Both the position numbers and the translations under genes were made by a program. A DNA stretch of 64,000 bases, taken from contig NZ_BBJS01000036.1 in the NCBI RefSeq assembly GCF_000739895.2, forward strand, positions 1 through 64,000. The letters run 5' to 3'. This stretch comes from Sphingomonas paucimobilis NBRC 13935. Its GTDB lineage: Bacteria > Pseudomonadota > Alphaproteobacteria > Sphingomonadales > Sphingomonadaceae. Positions 26,691-35,345 of this stretch are shown here, piece after piece. Below the pieces are notes generated by a model. It was not told where the DNA came from. It was given only the letters and a program-made list of their open reading frames with translations, and did not search any database. The first letter of the stretch is position 1; each line of letters starts with the position of its first letter.

Positions 26691-28946
26691 TCAATTGGTC
26701 GACTGTGCTCCCGCCGCCACAGTCACATCGCCCGACGCCACGGGATGCTCGGCATCGGTGGCCAGCGTCAGGCGATAGCGACCCGGCGCGGTGGCCCAGC
26801 CGCTGCCCTTGGTCCAGCGTGCCAGGATGCGCGGATCGGCGGCGATCGACAATTGCCTGGTCTCGCCCGGCGCCAGCGTCACCCGCTGGAACCCTGCGAG
26901 GCGCAGCGGCCCCTGCCCTTCGCCGGTGACGTAAAGCTGCGGCACGACGACGCCCGCCCGCTGGCCGCTATTGGTGACCGCGACCGCCACCGATGGCGTC
27001 GCGCCGCCAGTGAAGCGCGGCGTGCCGAAGCGGAAGCGGGTGTAGCTGAGCCCATGGCCGAACGGGAATAGCGGCCGGTCGCCGCGCGCGGCATACCAGC
27101 GATAGCCGACATCGCTGCCTTCCTGATAATCGACCGGGAAAGGTGCGAGGTCGCCGGTATCGACCACGCCGGCATTGCTCGACGCATCGGTCAGCGCGGT
27201 GACGCCGGCGGGCAACACGGGACGCGGGCGCGGCAGTTGCGAAATGGCACGCGGAAAGCTGATCGGCAAACGGCCCGAGGCATCGACCTGCCCGAACAGG
27301 ACGCGCGCGATCGCCTCGCCGCCGCGCTGGCCGGGATACCAGGCCTGGACGATCCCGGAGACATCGCCGACCCAGGGCATCAGCACCGGGCCGCCCGTCT
27401 CCAGCACCACGACGCTGCGCGGATTGGCCTTGGCCACCGCCGCGATCACCGCATCCTGATTGTCGGGCAGCGACAGCGAGGGGGCATCCTGCGCCTCGGT
27501 CTGCCACTGGGTGGCGAACACGATGGCGACATCGGCGGCCTTGGCAGCTGCCGCTGCCGCCGCCGGATCGCGCCCGTCGACGAACGTCACCTGCGCGCCC
27601 GGTGCCGCCGCCCGGATCGCACGAAGAGGGGAGGAATTGTGATAGGTAATCCGGGCGAAAGAAGCGGCCGCGCCCTTGGTCAGCGGAATCTCGATCGGCA
27701 CGCCACCGACCGAGCGTACCTGGCTCGATCCGCCGCCCGACAGCACGCCGACATCGGCATGGCCGCCGATTACGACGATGCGCTTGGCCGTCGCCGCCAG
27801 CGGCAGGACGTCGCGGTCGTTCTTCAGAAGGACGATTCCCGCCTCGGCCGCGCGCTGCGCCACATCGGCATGCGCGGCATAATCGATGGCTTGCGCAGTC
27901 GCGGGCGTGGGATCGTCATAGAGCCCGCTGGCGATGACGCCGGTCAGGATCCGCGTCACCATCTCGTCGAGCCGCGCCTCGGGCACGCGTCCGCCTGCGA
28001 TCGCATCGGCGAGCGGCTGACCGAAATAGATCTGCTTGTCGAGTTCTTGCCCCGATTCCTGATCGAGACCGGCCAGCGCGGCCTTCTCGGTCGAATGGAC
28101 CCCGCCCCAGTCGCTCATGACGAAGCCCGGATAGCGCCATTCGCTGCGCAGGACGTCGGTCAGCAGGAAGCGGTTCTCGCAGGAATAGTCGCCATTGACC
28201 TTGTTATAGGCGCACATGACCGATCCCGGCCGGCCGCCGTCGATCGCGATCTTGAACGCGAGCAAGTCGCTCTCGCGCAAAGCCTTTTCGTCGATCCGTG
28301 CGTCCAGGATGTTGCGTCCCGTCTCCTGCGCGTTGAGCGCATAATGTTTGACGGTCGAGACAATATGGTTCGATTCGACGCCCCGGATCGACTCGCCCCC
28401 CATCAGGCCGGCGAGCAGCGGATCTTCGCCCAGATATTCGAAATTGCGGCCGTTCCAGGCGTCACGCGTCAGGTTGACGCCACCCGCCAGCAGCACGTTG
28501 AACGTCTTGGCGCGTGCCTCCGCCCCGATCATCGCGCCGCCGGCATAGGCGATGGCGGGATCGAAGCTGGCGGCGGTGGCCAGGCTGGAGGGCAGAGCCG
28601 TCGCGGTATCGCCCTTGCGCTGCTCGACCTGATTGGCGACGCCCAGGCTGGCATCGCTTTCGCGCAGCGTCGGCACGCCCAGACGCGGGACGCCGGGGAC
28701 ATAGCCGGCCGAAGGGATCATGTCGGCATGGCGTTCCTTGGTCATCGGGGGGAACAGGCCATGGACATAGGCCAGCTTCTCCGCCCGCGTCATCGCCTTG
28801 ACCAGCGCGCGGGCACGCTCCGCTGCAGGGACATCCTTGTTCTGCCAGGCACCCTGGGTCGGGCTTTGCGTCGCCTGCTGGGCCGACAGGGCCACGGGCG
28901 CGGCCCCGGCGAGAAGGGCGGCGGCGAAAGCAAGGCGGTACGACAT
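26691..28946 (-). CDS. Secreted glycoside hydrolase family 3 beta-glucosidase
   Basis: A 751-residue enzyme with a signal peptide (LAFAAALLAGAAPVALSA). The GH3 N-terminal barrel contains VSTVKHYALNAQE and the nucleophile Asp in GFVMSDWGGVHS. The second alpha/beta domain has GIVLLKNDRDVLPL and VVVLETGGPVLMPW. A fibronectin-III-like domain follows at the C terminus (FPFGHGLSYTRFRFG), the layout of bacterial beta-glucosidases. ATG 28946 follows CAGGAGCC; the longer frame crosses the operator region. It would split beta-linked oligosaccharides in the periplasm or outside the cell, feeding the MFS transporter. It lies between two LacI-type operators. Confidence 0.92.
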   Translation of the reverse strand: MSYRLAFAAALLAGAAPVALSAQQATQSPTQGAWQNKDVPAAERARALVKAMTRAEKLAYVHGLFPPMTKERHADMIPSAGYVPGVPRLGVPTLRESDASLGVANQVEQRKGDTATALPSSLATAASFDPAIAYAGGAMIGAEARAKTFNVLLAGGVNLTRDAWNGRNFEYLGEDPLLAGLMGGESIRGVESNHIVSTVKHYALNAQETGRNILDARIDEKALRESDLLAFKIAIDGGRPGSVMCAYNKVNGDYSCENRFLLTDVLRSEWRYPGFVMSDWGGVHSTEKAALAGLDQESGQELDKQIYFGQPLADAIAGGRVPEARLDEMVTRILTGVIASGLYDDPTPATAQAIDYAAHADVAQRAAEAGIVLLKNDRDVLPLAATAKRIVVIGGHADVGVLSGGGSSQVRSVGGVPIEIPLTKGAAASFARITYHNSSPLRAIRAAAPGAQVTFVDGRDPAAAAAAAKAADVAIVFATQWQTEAQDAPSLSLPDNQDAVIAAVAKANPRSVVVLETGGPVLMPWVGDVSGIVQAWYPGQRGGEAIARVLFGQVDASGRLPISFPRAISQLPRPRPVLPAGVTALTDASSNAGVVDTGDLAPFPVDYQEGSDVGYRWYAARGDRPLFPFGHGLSYTRFRFGTPRFTGGATPSVAVAVTNSGQRAGVVVPQLYVTGEGQGPLRLAGFQRVTLAPGETRQLSIAADPRILARWTKGSGWATAPGRYRLTLATDAEHPVASGDVTVAAGAQSTN

Positions 28947-29069
28947 GAACAGGCTCCTGGCGATCGGGGTCCCGCAGGAACATAGGGTCATGGCGACGCA
29001 GGACTGCCCGTCCCGTCGCTTGATCCTCTCCTGATGAAACCCCGTTTCTCCGACGATGTTCGGCGTGTA

Positions 29070-29083
29070 TGACATCGGTGTCA
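29070..29083. promoter_or_regulatory. LacI-type operator between GH3 and LacI regulator genes
   Basis: TGACATCGGTGTCA is an inverted repeat (TGACA-N4-TGTCA) with a central CG-containing core. It sits in the 300-base gap between the divergent GH3 and LacI genes, about 124 bases before the GH3 start. With the near copy at 26642 it defines a two-site regulon. No other gene is visible in this gap. Confidence 0.75.
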
Positions 29084-29246
29084 ACGCCAAATCGGTGATG
29101 ACGGCTGGGCGGCACCCTGCCCAAGGACGGGACATGCCCCACTTCCTGTCGCGTTGCGACGGGGCACGGCGCGGCTAGAATGGATAAGATATGCGGCGAT
29201 ACCCGATTCCTCCCCGTCTCGCCGCCTCACTCCCGGATATACCGCG

Positions 29247-30293
29247 ATGAAGCCGCTGACGATCAAGGACGTGGCCCGGCAGGCCGGCGTTTCCCCCAAG
29301 ACCGTGTCCCGCGTCATCAATGGCGAGGCGCATGTCCGCCCCGAAGTACGCGAGGCGGTGGCGCGGGTCGTCGCCGAGATGAATTATCAGCCCAACGCCT
29401 TTGCGCGCGGGCTGTCGAGCACCCGATCCTTCCTGATCGGGCTATTCTTCGACGATCCGGGGTGCAGCTATGCCAATGACGTGCTGCTGGGCGCATTGGG
29501 GCGGGCACGGGCGCTGGGCCGGCATCTGGTGATCGAGACGGTGGCGTTCGACCGTGCCGACTGGCGCGAACGGCTGGAGGAAAGCCTGCAAGGGCTGCGG
29601 CTGGGCGGCGCGATCCTGACGCCGCCGATCTGCGACTGCGACGAACTGATCGCGATCTTCGAGCGGCATGACGTGCCCGTCGTCCGCATCGCGCCGGGCA
29701 CCCACACCGCGCGCACGCCGCGCGTCTGGATGGACGACCGGGCGGCGGCGCGCACCATGACCGAGCATCTGCTGGCGCTGGGCCATCGCCAGATCGGATT
29801 TGTGCGCGGCAATCCGCAGCATACCGCCTCCGAACGCCGCTGGATGGGCTTTTACGAGGCCATGACCGATTTCGGCATCGTGCCCGACATGGCCCGCGTG
29901 TTTCAGGGCGACTTCACCTTCCGCTCAGGGCTACTCGCCGCCGAGGCGCTATTACGCGGGCCCAACCCGCCCAGCGCGATCTTCGCGAGCAACGACGAAA
30001 TGGCGCTGGGCGTGCTGACCGCCGCCAGCGCCGCACAGATCGCGGTGCCGCAATCGCTCGCCATCGCCGGGTTCGACGATGCGCAACTGGCGCGCATGGC
30101 CTGGCCGCAGCTCACCACCATCCGCCAGCCCAATGTCGAAATGGCCGCCGCCGCTATCGATCTGCTGGTCGAGCGCGCCCCGGATGGCGGCGCGATGCAG
30201 GCGCTCGAACTCCCCTATGAACTCGTCGTCAGGGCCAGTTCGGTCGAGGAGGAGGCGCGCGAGGCCCAGCCAAAGGCCAGCACCGGCAGATAG
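29247..30293 (+). CDS. LacI-family transcriptional regulator
   Basis: This 348-residue regulator has an N-terminal helix-turn-helix (IKDVARQAGVSPKTVSRVIN) and hinge helix (NYQPNAFARGLSS). A periplasmic-binding-like sugar domain follows (SFLIGLFFDDPG, ALGHRQIGFVRGNPQHTASE, PSAIFASNDEMALGVL, IAGFDDAQLARMAWPQLTTI). It is likely a repressor of the GH3 and receptor genes, released by a sugar effector. ATG 29247 is chosen because the helix-turn-helix begins four residues later. The 3' end overlaps the convergent MFS gene by 79 bases, an unusually long convergent overlap. Confidence 0.93.
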   Translation: MKPLTIKDVARQAGVSPKTVSRVINGEAHVRPEVREAVARVVAEMNYQPNAFARGLSSTRSFLIGLFFDDPGCSYANDVLLGALGRARALGRHLVIETVAFDRADWRERLEESLQGLRLGGAILTPPICDCDELIAIFERHDVPVVRIAPGTHTARTPRVWMDDRAAARTMTEHLLALGHRQIGFVRGNPQHTASERRWMGFYEAMTDFGIVPDMARVFQGDFTFRSGLLAAEALLRGPNPPSAIFASNDEMALGVLTAASAAQIAVPQSLAIAGFDDAQLARMAWPQLTTIRQPNVEMAAAAIDLLVERAPDGGAMQALELPYELVVRASSVEEEAREAQPKASTGR

Positions 30294-31477
30294 CAGGCCG
30301 CCGGCAGGAGCAGCGCCGGCAGCAGGCCGACCCGGTCGGCGAGTAATCCGGTCAAGAGCGGCACGACCGCACCGCCCACCACCGCGACGCAAAGCACCAT
30401 GCCCCCGGCGGGCGCTTCCTCCGCGCGGGGCGGCAGCGCCAGGACATAGATGGTCGGGTACATGATCGAATTGGCGATCCCGACCGCGAGCAGCGCGATG
30501 GTCGCCGCCATCCCCTGTCCCAGCAACGCCGCCAGCACCAGACAGGGCGCGAGCGTCGCGGCGGCGGCGAGCAGATACGCGGGCTCCATCCGCCGCAGCA
30601 GCGCGGCCCCCGCGAACCGCCCGACCATCGCCCCGCCCCAATAAAGCGCGACCAGCCGGGCCGCCGCGACCGGCGACCAACCCGAGGCATGGCGCGTCAT
30701 CAGGAAATCGGTCAGCAGCGCACCGATCGTCACCTCCGCGCCGACATAGGCGAAAATCGCCAGCGCCCCGCCCTGCAAACGCCGGTTGCGCAGCGCGGCT
30801 GTCCATGTCCCGCGCGTGCGCCCATGCCGCCCCCCTTCGCCAAGCAGATCGCGGTAGCGGGCAAAGCCCAGAGCCAGCCCCGCCAGCGTCAACGCCGCCA
30901 GCCCGAACGGCAAGGCGGGCATCCAGCCCGCCGCCCGCCCCGTCGCGGGGATCAGCGTGCTGGCGCCCAGCACCGGTCCGACCACCGTGCCCAGCGAATT
31001 GAACCCCTGCAGCAGGTTGAGCCGCGTCGCCGCCAACCGGGGATCGCCCGCCATCGTCACCGCATTGTTGCTGGCGATCTGAAGAAAGGTCGCCCCCGTC
31101 GACAGGGCGAGCAGCGCGATCAGCACGGGCGCATAGGCCTGCGCTCCCAGCCCCAGGATCAACAGGGTGCTGCCCAGCGCCATGATCGCCAGCCCGGTGG
31201 CGTTGGCACGCATATAGCCGGCCTGCGCGACCAGCGCGGCGGCGGGAAAGGCGAACAGCAGATAGCTGGAGAAGGAGGCGAACTGGATCGCACTCGCCGC
31301 GCCGTAACCCAGCCCCCAGGCCAGCCTTACGCGCGGCACCAACAGGCTGATCGAGGAGGCCACGAATCCGCCGATGAAGAACACCCCGATTGACAGCCGG
31401 AACAGCAGGGTCGCCGTCCGCGCCGGATCGGCCATGGGGACAAGCGGTGACGCAGGCTGCGGATCGCGGGCGGACAT
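30215..31477 (-). CDS. MFS sugar transporter, FucP/GluP-like
   Basis: The 420-residue, 12-helix-type permease has segments FFIGGFVASSISLLVPRVR, ASNNAVTMAGDP and LNLLQGFNSLGTVVGPVLGA, which resemble the glucose/galactose and fucose H+ symporters. It would bring monosaccharides released by the GH3 enzyme across the inner membrane. ATG 31477 is preferred over the upstream 31588; ATG 31435 is also possible, and neither has a strong Shine-Dalgarno. It is convergent with the LacI gene (79-base overlap) and divergent from the AraC gene across an inverted repeat. Confidence 0.85.
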   Translation of the reverse strand: MSARDPQPASPLVPMADPARTATLLFRLSIGVFFIGGFVASSISLLVPRVRLAWGLGYGAASAIQFASFSSYLLFAFPAAALVAQAGYMRANATGLAIMALGSTLLILGLGAQAYAPVLIALLALSTGATFLQIASNNAVTMAGDPRLAATRLNLLQGFNSLGTVVGPVLGASTLIPATGRAAGWMPALPFGLAALTLAGLALGFARYRDLLGEGGRHGRTRGTWTAALRNRRLQGGALAIFAYVGAEVTIGALLTDFLMTRHASGWSPVAAARLVALYWGGAMVGRFAGAALLRRMEPAYLLAAAATLAPCLVLAALLGQGMAATIALLAVGIANSIMYPTIYVLALPPRAEEAPAGGMVLCVAVVGGAVVPLLTGLLADRVGLLPALLLPAACYLPVLAFGWASRASSSTELALTTSS

Positions 31478-31493
31478 GGCACCATGCCTATCA

Positions 31494-31537
31494 GCTTTTG
31501 GCGCATCGCCAACAGCGGGACGCCGCACGCCAAAAGC
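31494..31537. promoter_or_regulatory. 10-bp inverted repeat between MFS and AraC genes
   Basis: GCTTTTGGCG (31494-31503) and CGCCAAAAGC (31528-31537) are perfect inverted repeats with a 24-base spacer in the divergent promoter region. The spacing suits a dimeric or looping regulator; the adjacent AraC-family protein is the obvious candidate. Function is inferred. Confidence 0.55.
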
Positions 31538-31602
31538 GCAAGATTGGTCGAGCAGGCCATGGGTCGCCGGGGTAACCGGAATGGCCACGAGGGACGGACA
31601 GG

Positions 31603-32487
31603 ATGACGACGGCGATCGACCATTATCGCACCCGCATGCAACGGGTGCTGGATCATATCGACCAGCATCCGAGCGGCGATCTGGACCTGGACGCGATCAG
31701 CGGGATCGCGGCCTTTTCCAAATTTCATTTCCACCGACAGTTCACGGCGATCTTCGGCCTGTCCGTCTATCGCTATGTCCAGCTCGCCCGGCTGAAACGC
31801 GCCTCGCACCAGCTCGTCACCGACCGGGCGCGCAGCGTGACCGATATCGCGCTGGAGGCCGGCTATGACGCGCCCGATGCCTTCGCCCGCGCCTTTCGCG
31901 CACGGTTCGCGCAATCGCCCTCGGCCTTTCGCAAGGCACCGGACTGGACCCCGTGGCTCGCGGCCTTCGCGCCGGTCAACATCGCCAGGAGCAAGCTGAT
32001 GCCCATCACCTACACCACCGACGACGTCACCATCCGCGACATGCCGCCGACCCCGGTCGCGCTGTTGGAACATCGTGGCGACCGCGCCACACTGGACCAG
32101 ACGATCCAGCGCTTCATCGCCTGGCGCAAGGCCGCCGGGCTGTCGCCTCAAACCAGCCCGACCTTCAACATCTTCCGGTCCGAGCGCGTGCCCGCCAATC
32201 CGGCCGATTACAGCATGGACCTGTGCGTCGGCACCGACCGGCCGATCGGGCCCGAGGATGCGCCGATGCAGCCCGGCGTCATTCCCGGCGGACGCTGCGC
32301 GGTCTTCCGTGTCGTCCACAATACGCATGATCTGGAGCCCGCCGCGCTCTATCTCTACCGCGAATGGTTGCCCGCCAGCGGCGAGGAGGCACGCGACTTC
32401 CCGATCTATTGCCGGCGTCACCTGAATTTCTTCCCGAATGCGGCGGTCCATGACGTGGTCGTGGAGCTGTTCCTGCCCCTGCAATAG
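31603..32487 (+). CDS. AraC-family regulator with GyrI-like effector domain
   Basis: The 294-residue protein has two N-terminal helix-turn-helix motifs (LDLDAISGIAAFSKFHFHRQ and VTDIALEAGYDAPDAFARAF). A GyrI-like/effector-binding domain follows (DVTIRDMPPTPVALLEHRGD...PGGRCAVFRVVH). This order, DNA binding first, is that of Rob/SoxS-like regulators with a ligand-binding tail. ATG 31603 follows GGACAGG. It may control the SDR and dehydrogenase genes downstream and the divergent MFS gene. The effector is unknown. Confidence 0.9.
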   Translation: MTTAIDHYRTRMQRVLDHIDQHPSGDLDLDAISGIAAFSKFHFHRQFTAIFGLSVYRYVQLARLKRASHQLVTDRARSVTDIALEAGYDAPDAFARAFRARFAQSPSAFRKAPDWTPWLAAFAPVNIARSKLMPITYTTDDVTIRDMPPTPVALLEHRGDRATLDQTIQRFIAWRKAAGLSPQTSPTFNIFRSERVPANPADYSMDLCVGTDRPIGPEDAPMQPGVIPGGRCAVFRVVHNTHDLEPAALYLYREWLPASGEEARDFPIYCRRHLNFFPNAAVHDVVVELFLPLQ

Positions 32488-32537
32488 GATCGGTGGACGC
32501 CACGGACCCGCCGGGCGATCGGATCGTTTGTGGCGTC

Positions 32538-33377
32538 ATGCCTCATCCTGCCATTCTTCCCGATCATGTCGCCGTCATCACCGGCGGCGCCAGCGGCATC
32601 GGCCTGGCCGTCGCCCGGCATCTCGCCGCCGCCGATATGAGCATCCTGCTCGCCGATATCGACGAGGATGCGCTGGCCGAGGCCAAACACGCCCTGCGTG
32701 ACGAGGGTCGGCGGGTCGAGACGATCCGGGTCGATGTCGGCGATCCATCGCAGATCGCCCGGATGAAGATCGCCGCGGAGGATCTGGGCCGCGTATCGAT
32801 CCTGATGAACAATGCCGCGCGCGAAGGCGGCGGTGGCATCTTGGCGGGCGCCAATATCTGGGAGCGGACGATCGCGACCAATATGATGGGCGCGGTATAT
32901 GGCGTGCAGCACTTCCTGCCCGCGATGCTCGCCGCCGACTGGCCCTGCGCGATCGTCAACACCGGATCGAAACAGGGCATCACCCTGCCCCCCGGCGATA
33001 CCGCCTATAATGTCAGCAAGGCCGGGCTGAAGGCCTTTACCGAGAGCCTGGCGCACGATCTGTTGGCAACCGATGGCCGGGTCAGCGCGCATCTGCTGAT
33101 CCCCGGCTTCACCTATACCGGCTTTACCAAGCGGCGCGGGATCACCGAACGGCCCGCAGGCGCGTGGAGCGCCGATCAGGTCGCCGACTATCTGCTGTCG
33201 GGCATGGCGCGCGGCGATTTCTATATCCTGTGTCCCGACAATGATGTGACACGCGCAATGGACGAGCGCCGCATCGCCTGGGCGGCGGGCGATATCATCG
33301 ATAATCGCCCGGCTTTGTCGCGCTGGCATCCCGATCATCAGGACGCTTTCGCACGCCATATGGAGGACAAGGCATGA
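32538..33377 (+). CDS. Short-chain dehydrogenase/reductase
   Basis: A 279-residue SDR has the cofactor motif ITGGASGIGLAVAR, the NNAA motif in LMNNAAREGG, the catalytic Ser in IVNTGSKQG and the Tyr/Lys pair in AYNVSKAG. ADIDEDA after the second strand suggests NAD(H) preference. ATG 32538 is preferred over GTG 32493 because the catalytic fold begins shortly after. The stop overlaps the start of the next dehydrogenase gene (ATGA), so the two probably act in one pathway. The substrate is unknown. Confidence 0.87.
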   Translation: MPHPAILPDHVAVITGGASGIGLAVARHLAAADMSILLADIDEDALAEAKHALRDEGRRVETIRVDVGDPSQIARMKIAAEDLGRVSILMNNAAREGGGGILAGANIWERTIATNMMGAVYGVQHFLPAMLAADWPCAIVNTGSKQGITLPPGDTAYNVSKAGLKAFTESLAHDLLATDGRVSAHLLIPGFTYTGFTKRRGITERPAGAWSADQVADYLLSGMARGDFYILCPDNDVTRAMDERRIAWAAGDIIDNRPALSRWHPDHQDAFARHMEDKA

Positions 33378-34234
33378 AGATCGGTTTCATCGGGCTGGGG
33401 CAGATGGGCGCCGCCATGGCGAGCAATCTGGTGCAGGCCGGCCATGACGTGACCGTATGGAACCGCTCGCCCGACAAGACCGAGCCGCTGGTGGCCGCCG
33501 GTGCGACCCGCGCCGAACGCCCGGTCGATGCGGCACAGGGCGATGGGGTGATGACGATGCTGGCCGATGATGCGGCGCTGGAGACGGTGGTCTTCGACGC
33601 CGATGGCATCGCCGGCGCCCCCGCACTGCATATCGGGCATAGCACGATCAGCCTGGCACTGGCCGATCGGCTGGCGGATACGGCGGGGCCATCCGGCTAT
33701 GTGTCCGCGCCGGTCTTCGGCCGCCCCCCGGCGGCGGCGGCCGGCAAGCTGTTCGTCGTGGCGGCGGGCGACGATGCCGCGCTCGACCGCTGCCAGCCGC
33801 TCTTCGAGGTCATCGGCCAGCGCGTGTTCCGCATCGGCGAAAAGCCCTCGGCCGCCAATCTGGTCAAGCTGAGCGGCAATTTCATGATCATGGCCGCGGT
33901 CGAGGCGATGGCCGAGGCGATGACCCTGGCCGAGAAGAACGGCGTCGATCGCGCCACCCTGCTCGAAGTGCTTACCGGCACGCTGTTCGGTTCGCCCATC
34001 TACCAGACCTATGGCGAGATCCTGGTCGAGGACCGGTTCCGCCCGGCGGGCTTCACCGCGCCGCTGGGGCTGAAGGATATGAGTCTGGTCGACGCCGCCG
34101 CAACACATGCCGCCGTGCCGATGCCACTGTTGGGCATCGTGCGCGATCACCTGCGCGGCGCGATCGCGCAGGAGGGGCGCGATATCGACTGGGCCGGGAT
34201 CGCGCTGGCGGTGCGCAAGGGCGCCGGCGTCTGA
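33374..34234 (+). CDS. 3-hydroxyisobutyrate-dehydrogenase-like NAD(P)-dependent enzyme
   Basis: The 286-residue protein has the beta-hydroxyacid dehydrogenase pattern: GFIGLGQMGAAMASNLVQAG (dinucleotide fold) with Asn-Arg in VWNRSPDK indicating NADP preference, then VSAPVFGRP, and NLVKLSGNFMI with the catalytic Lys. The C-terminal helical domain includes GFTAPLGLKDMSLV. Such enzymes reduce or oxidise small 3-hydroxy acids or semialdehydes. It is translationally coupled to the SDR. Its stop lies four bases from the convergent permease stop. Confidence 0.88.
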   Translation: MKIGFIGLGQMGAAMASNLVQAGHDVTVWNRSPDKTEPLVAAGATRAERPVDAAQGDGVMTMLADDAALETVVFDADGIAGAPALHIGHSTISLALADRLADTAGPSGYVSAPVFGRPPAAAAGKLFVVAAGDDAALDRCQPLFEVIGQRVFRIGEKPSAANLVKLSGNFMIMAAVEAMAEAMTLAEKNGVDRATLLEVLTGTLFGSPIYQTYGEILVEDRFRPAGFTAPLGLKDMSLVDAAATHAAVPMPLLGIVRDHLRGAIAQEGRDIDWAGIALAVRKGAGV

Positions 34235-34238
34235 CGCC

Positions 34239-35345
34239 TCAGCCCGGACGCGGGACCGGGCGGGTGATGCGGATCAGGAAAATGCTCAGATAGAAGATGA
34301 TCAGCAGGAGCAGCGTGGCGAGCGGCCCGACAATCTCGCTCGCCCGCGCGCCCATCTGATTCAACCGGATGAACAGATGCATGCCGCCGGTCGCTGGCGA
34401 CGCCCAGGCCAGCGTCGCCAGCCAGCGCGGCATCGCGTCGAGCGGCCAGGCGAACCCCGCCAGGAAGACGAGCGGGACCGAGGTCGGCAGCAATATCTTG
34501 AGCGCGTCGTCACCGTTGCGGAAGAAGGCGCCCGCCGCCAGCCCCAGCGCCGCGACCGCCCCGGCAAAGGCCGGCACCGCCAGCAGCAACAAGGGCATGT
34601 TGCCGCCACGCGGAATGTCCTGCACCCAATAGACGAAACCGAAATAGAAGAACGCCGCCAGCATGCCGATCACCATGCACGCCACCCACATCCCGAGCGC
34701 GTCCGACAGGCGGACGGGGGCAGAAATACGCCGCCGCCGCTCCGCGATCAGCCGTGCGCTGGCGAACAGCAGGGTCTGTTGCAGGATGATGTTGGCCACC
34801 GCCGGGAAGATATAATCCCGGTAACCGCCGGTGGTGTTGAACAGCGGATGGACCAACACCGGCATCGCCGCCTGCCGCACCAGCACCCCCCCGCGCGCGG
34901 CACGCCAATCGTCGAGCGTGTCGATCACCACCTCGGCGAGCCCCGCGCCGATGCTCTCCGCGCGCAGGAGATAGGTGCCGTTGAGCCAGAGCGCCACGCC
35001 GCCCGTCCCCCGCCCGGCCAGCGCGTTGCGGGTGAAATCGGGGGACAGCATCAGAATGGCTTCCGCCCGCCGTTCGCGCATCGCGGCGCGCGCGGCGGGC
35101 ATGTCCGCCACCTCGCCCACCACGGCCACCGCGCGCGTCTCACCCAGATGCGCAATCAGCCGGCGCGACAGGGGGCTGTGGTCGCCATCGACTACCACGA
35201 CGGGTAGCCGGGTGGCGGTCTGATGCGCATAGGGCGCAGGATAGTAAAAGGCATAGAGCAGCACCGACAGCACCGCGACGGCGACCAGGTCGCGCGTCGT
35301 CAGGATGGTCAGCAACGTCTCCTCAAAGGTGCGCCGGAAGCTCAT
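34239..35345 (-). CDS. ABC-2 type permease, YhhJ-like (export operon, last gene)
   Basis: The 368-residue membrane protein has one N-terminal helix (VAVAVLSVLLYAFYYPAPYA), a large periplasmic segment (VVVVDGDHSPLSRRLIAHLG ... FNTTGGYRDYIFPAVANIIL) and about five C-terminal helices, the ABC2_membrane_3 architecture. The ATG at 35345 overlaps the upstream permease stop (ATGA). A much longer open frame to 35936 is antisense to the neighbouring gene and is rejected. It is the second of two permeases in an operon with HlyD and TolC genes; no nucleotide-binding subunit is encoded nearby. Confidence 0.87.
   Translation of the reverse strand: MSFRRTFEETLLTILTTRDLVAVAVLSVLLYAFYYPAPYAHQTATRLPVVVVDGDHSPLSRRLIAHLGETRAVAVVGEVADMPAARAAMRERRAEAILMLSPDFTRNALAGRGTGGVALWLNGTYLLRAESIGAGLAEVVIDTLDDWRAARGGVLVRQAAMPVLVHPLFNTTGGYRDYIFPAVANIILQQTLLFASARLIAERRRRISAPVRLSDALGMWVACMVIGMLAAFFYFGFVYWVQDIPRGGNMPLLLLAVPAFAGAVAALGLAAGAFFRNGDDALKILLPTSVPLVFLAGFAWPLDAMPRWLATLAWASPATGGMHLFIRLNQMGARASEIVGPLATLLLLIIFYLSIFLIRITRPVPRPG

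Noticed and set aside
22446-27071. A 1541-codon open frame on the plus strand
   Set aside because: It is antisense to the cupin, SapC and receptor genes, is Arg/Ala/Asp-rich without domain features, and crosses several gene borders. Long antisense frames are common in high-G+C coding sequence.
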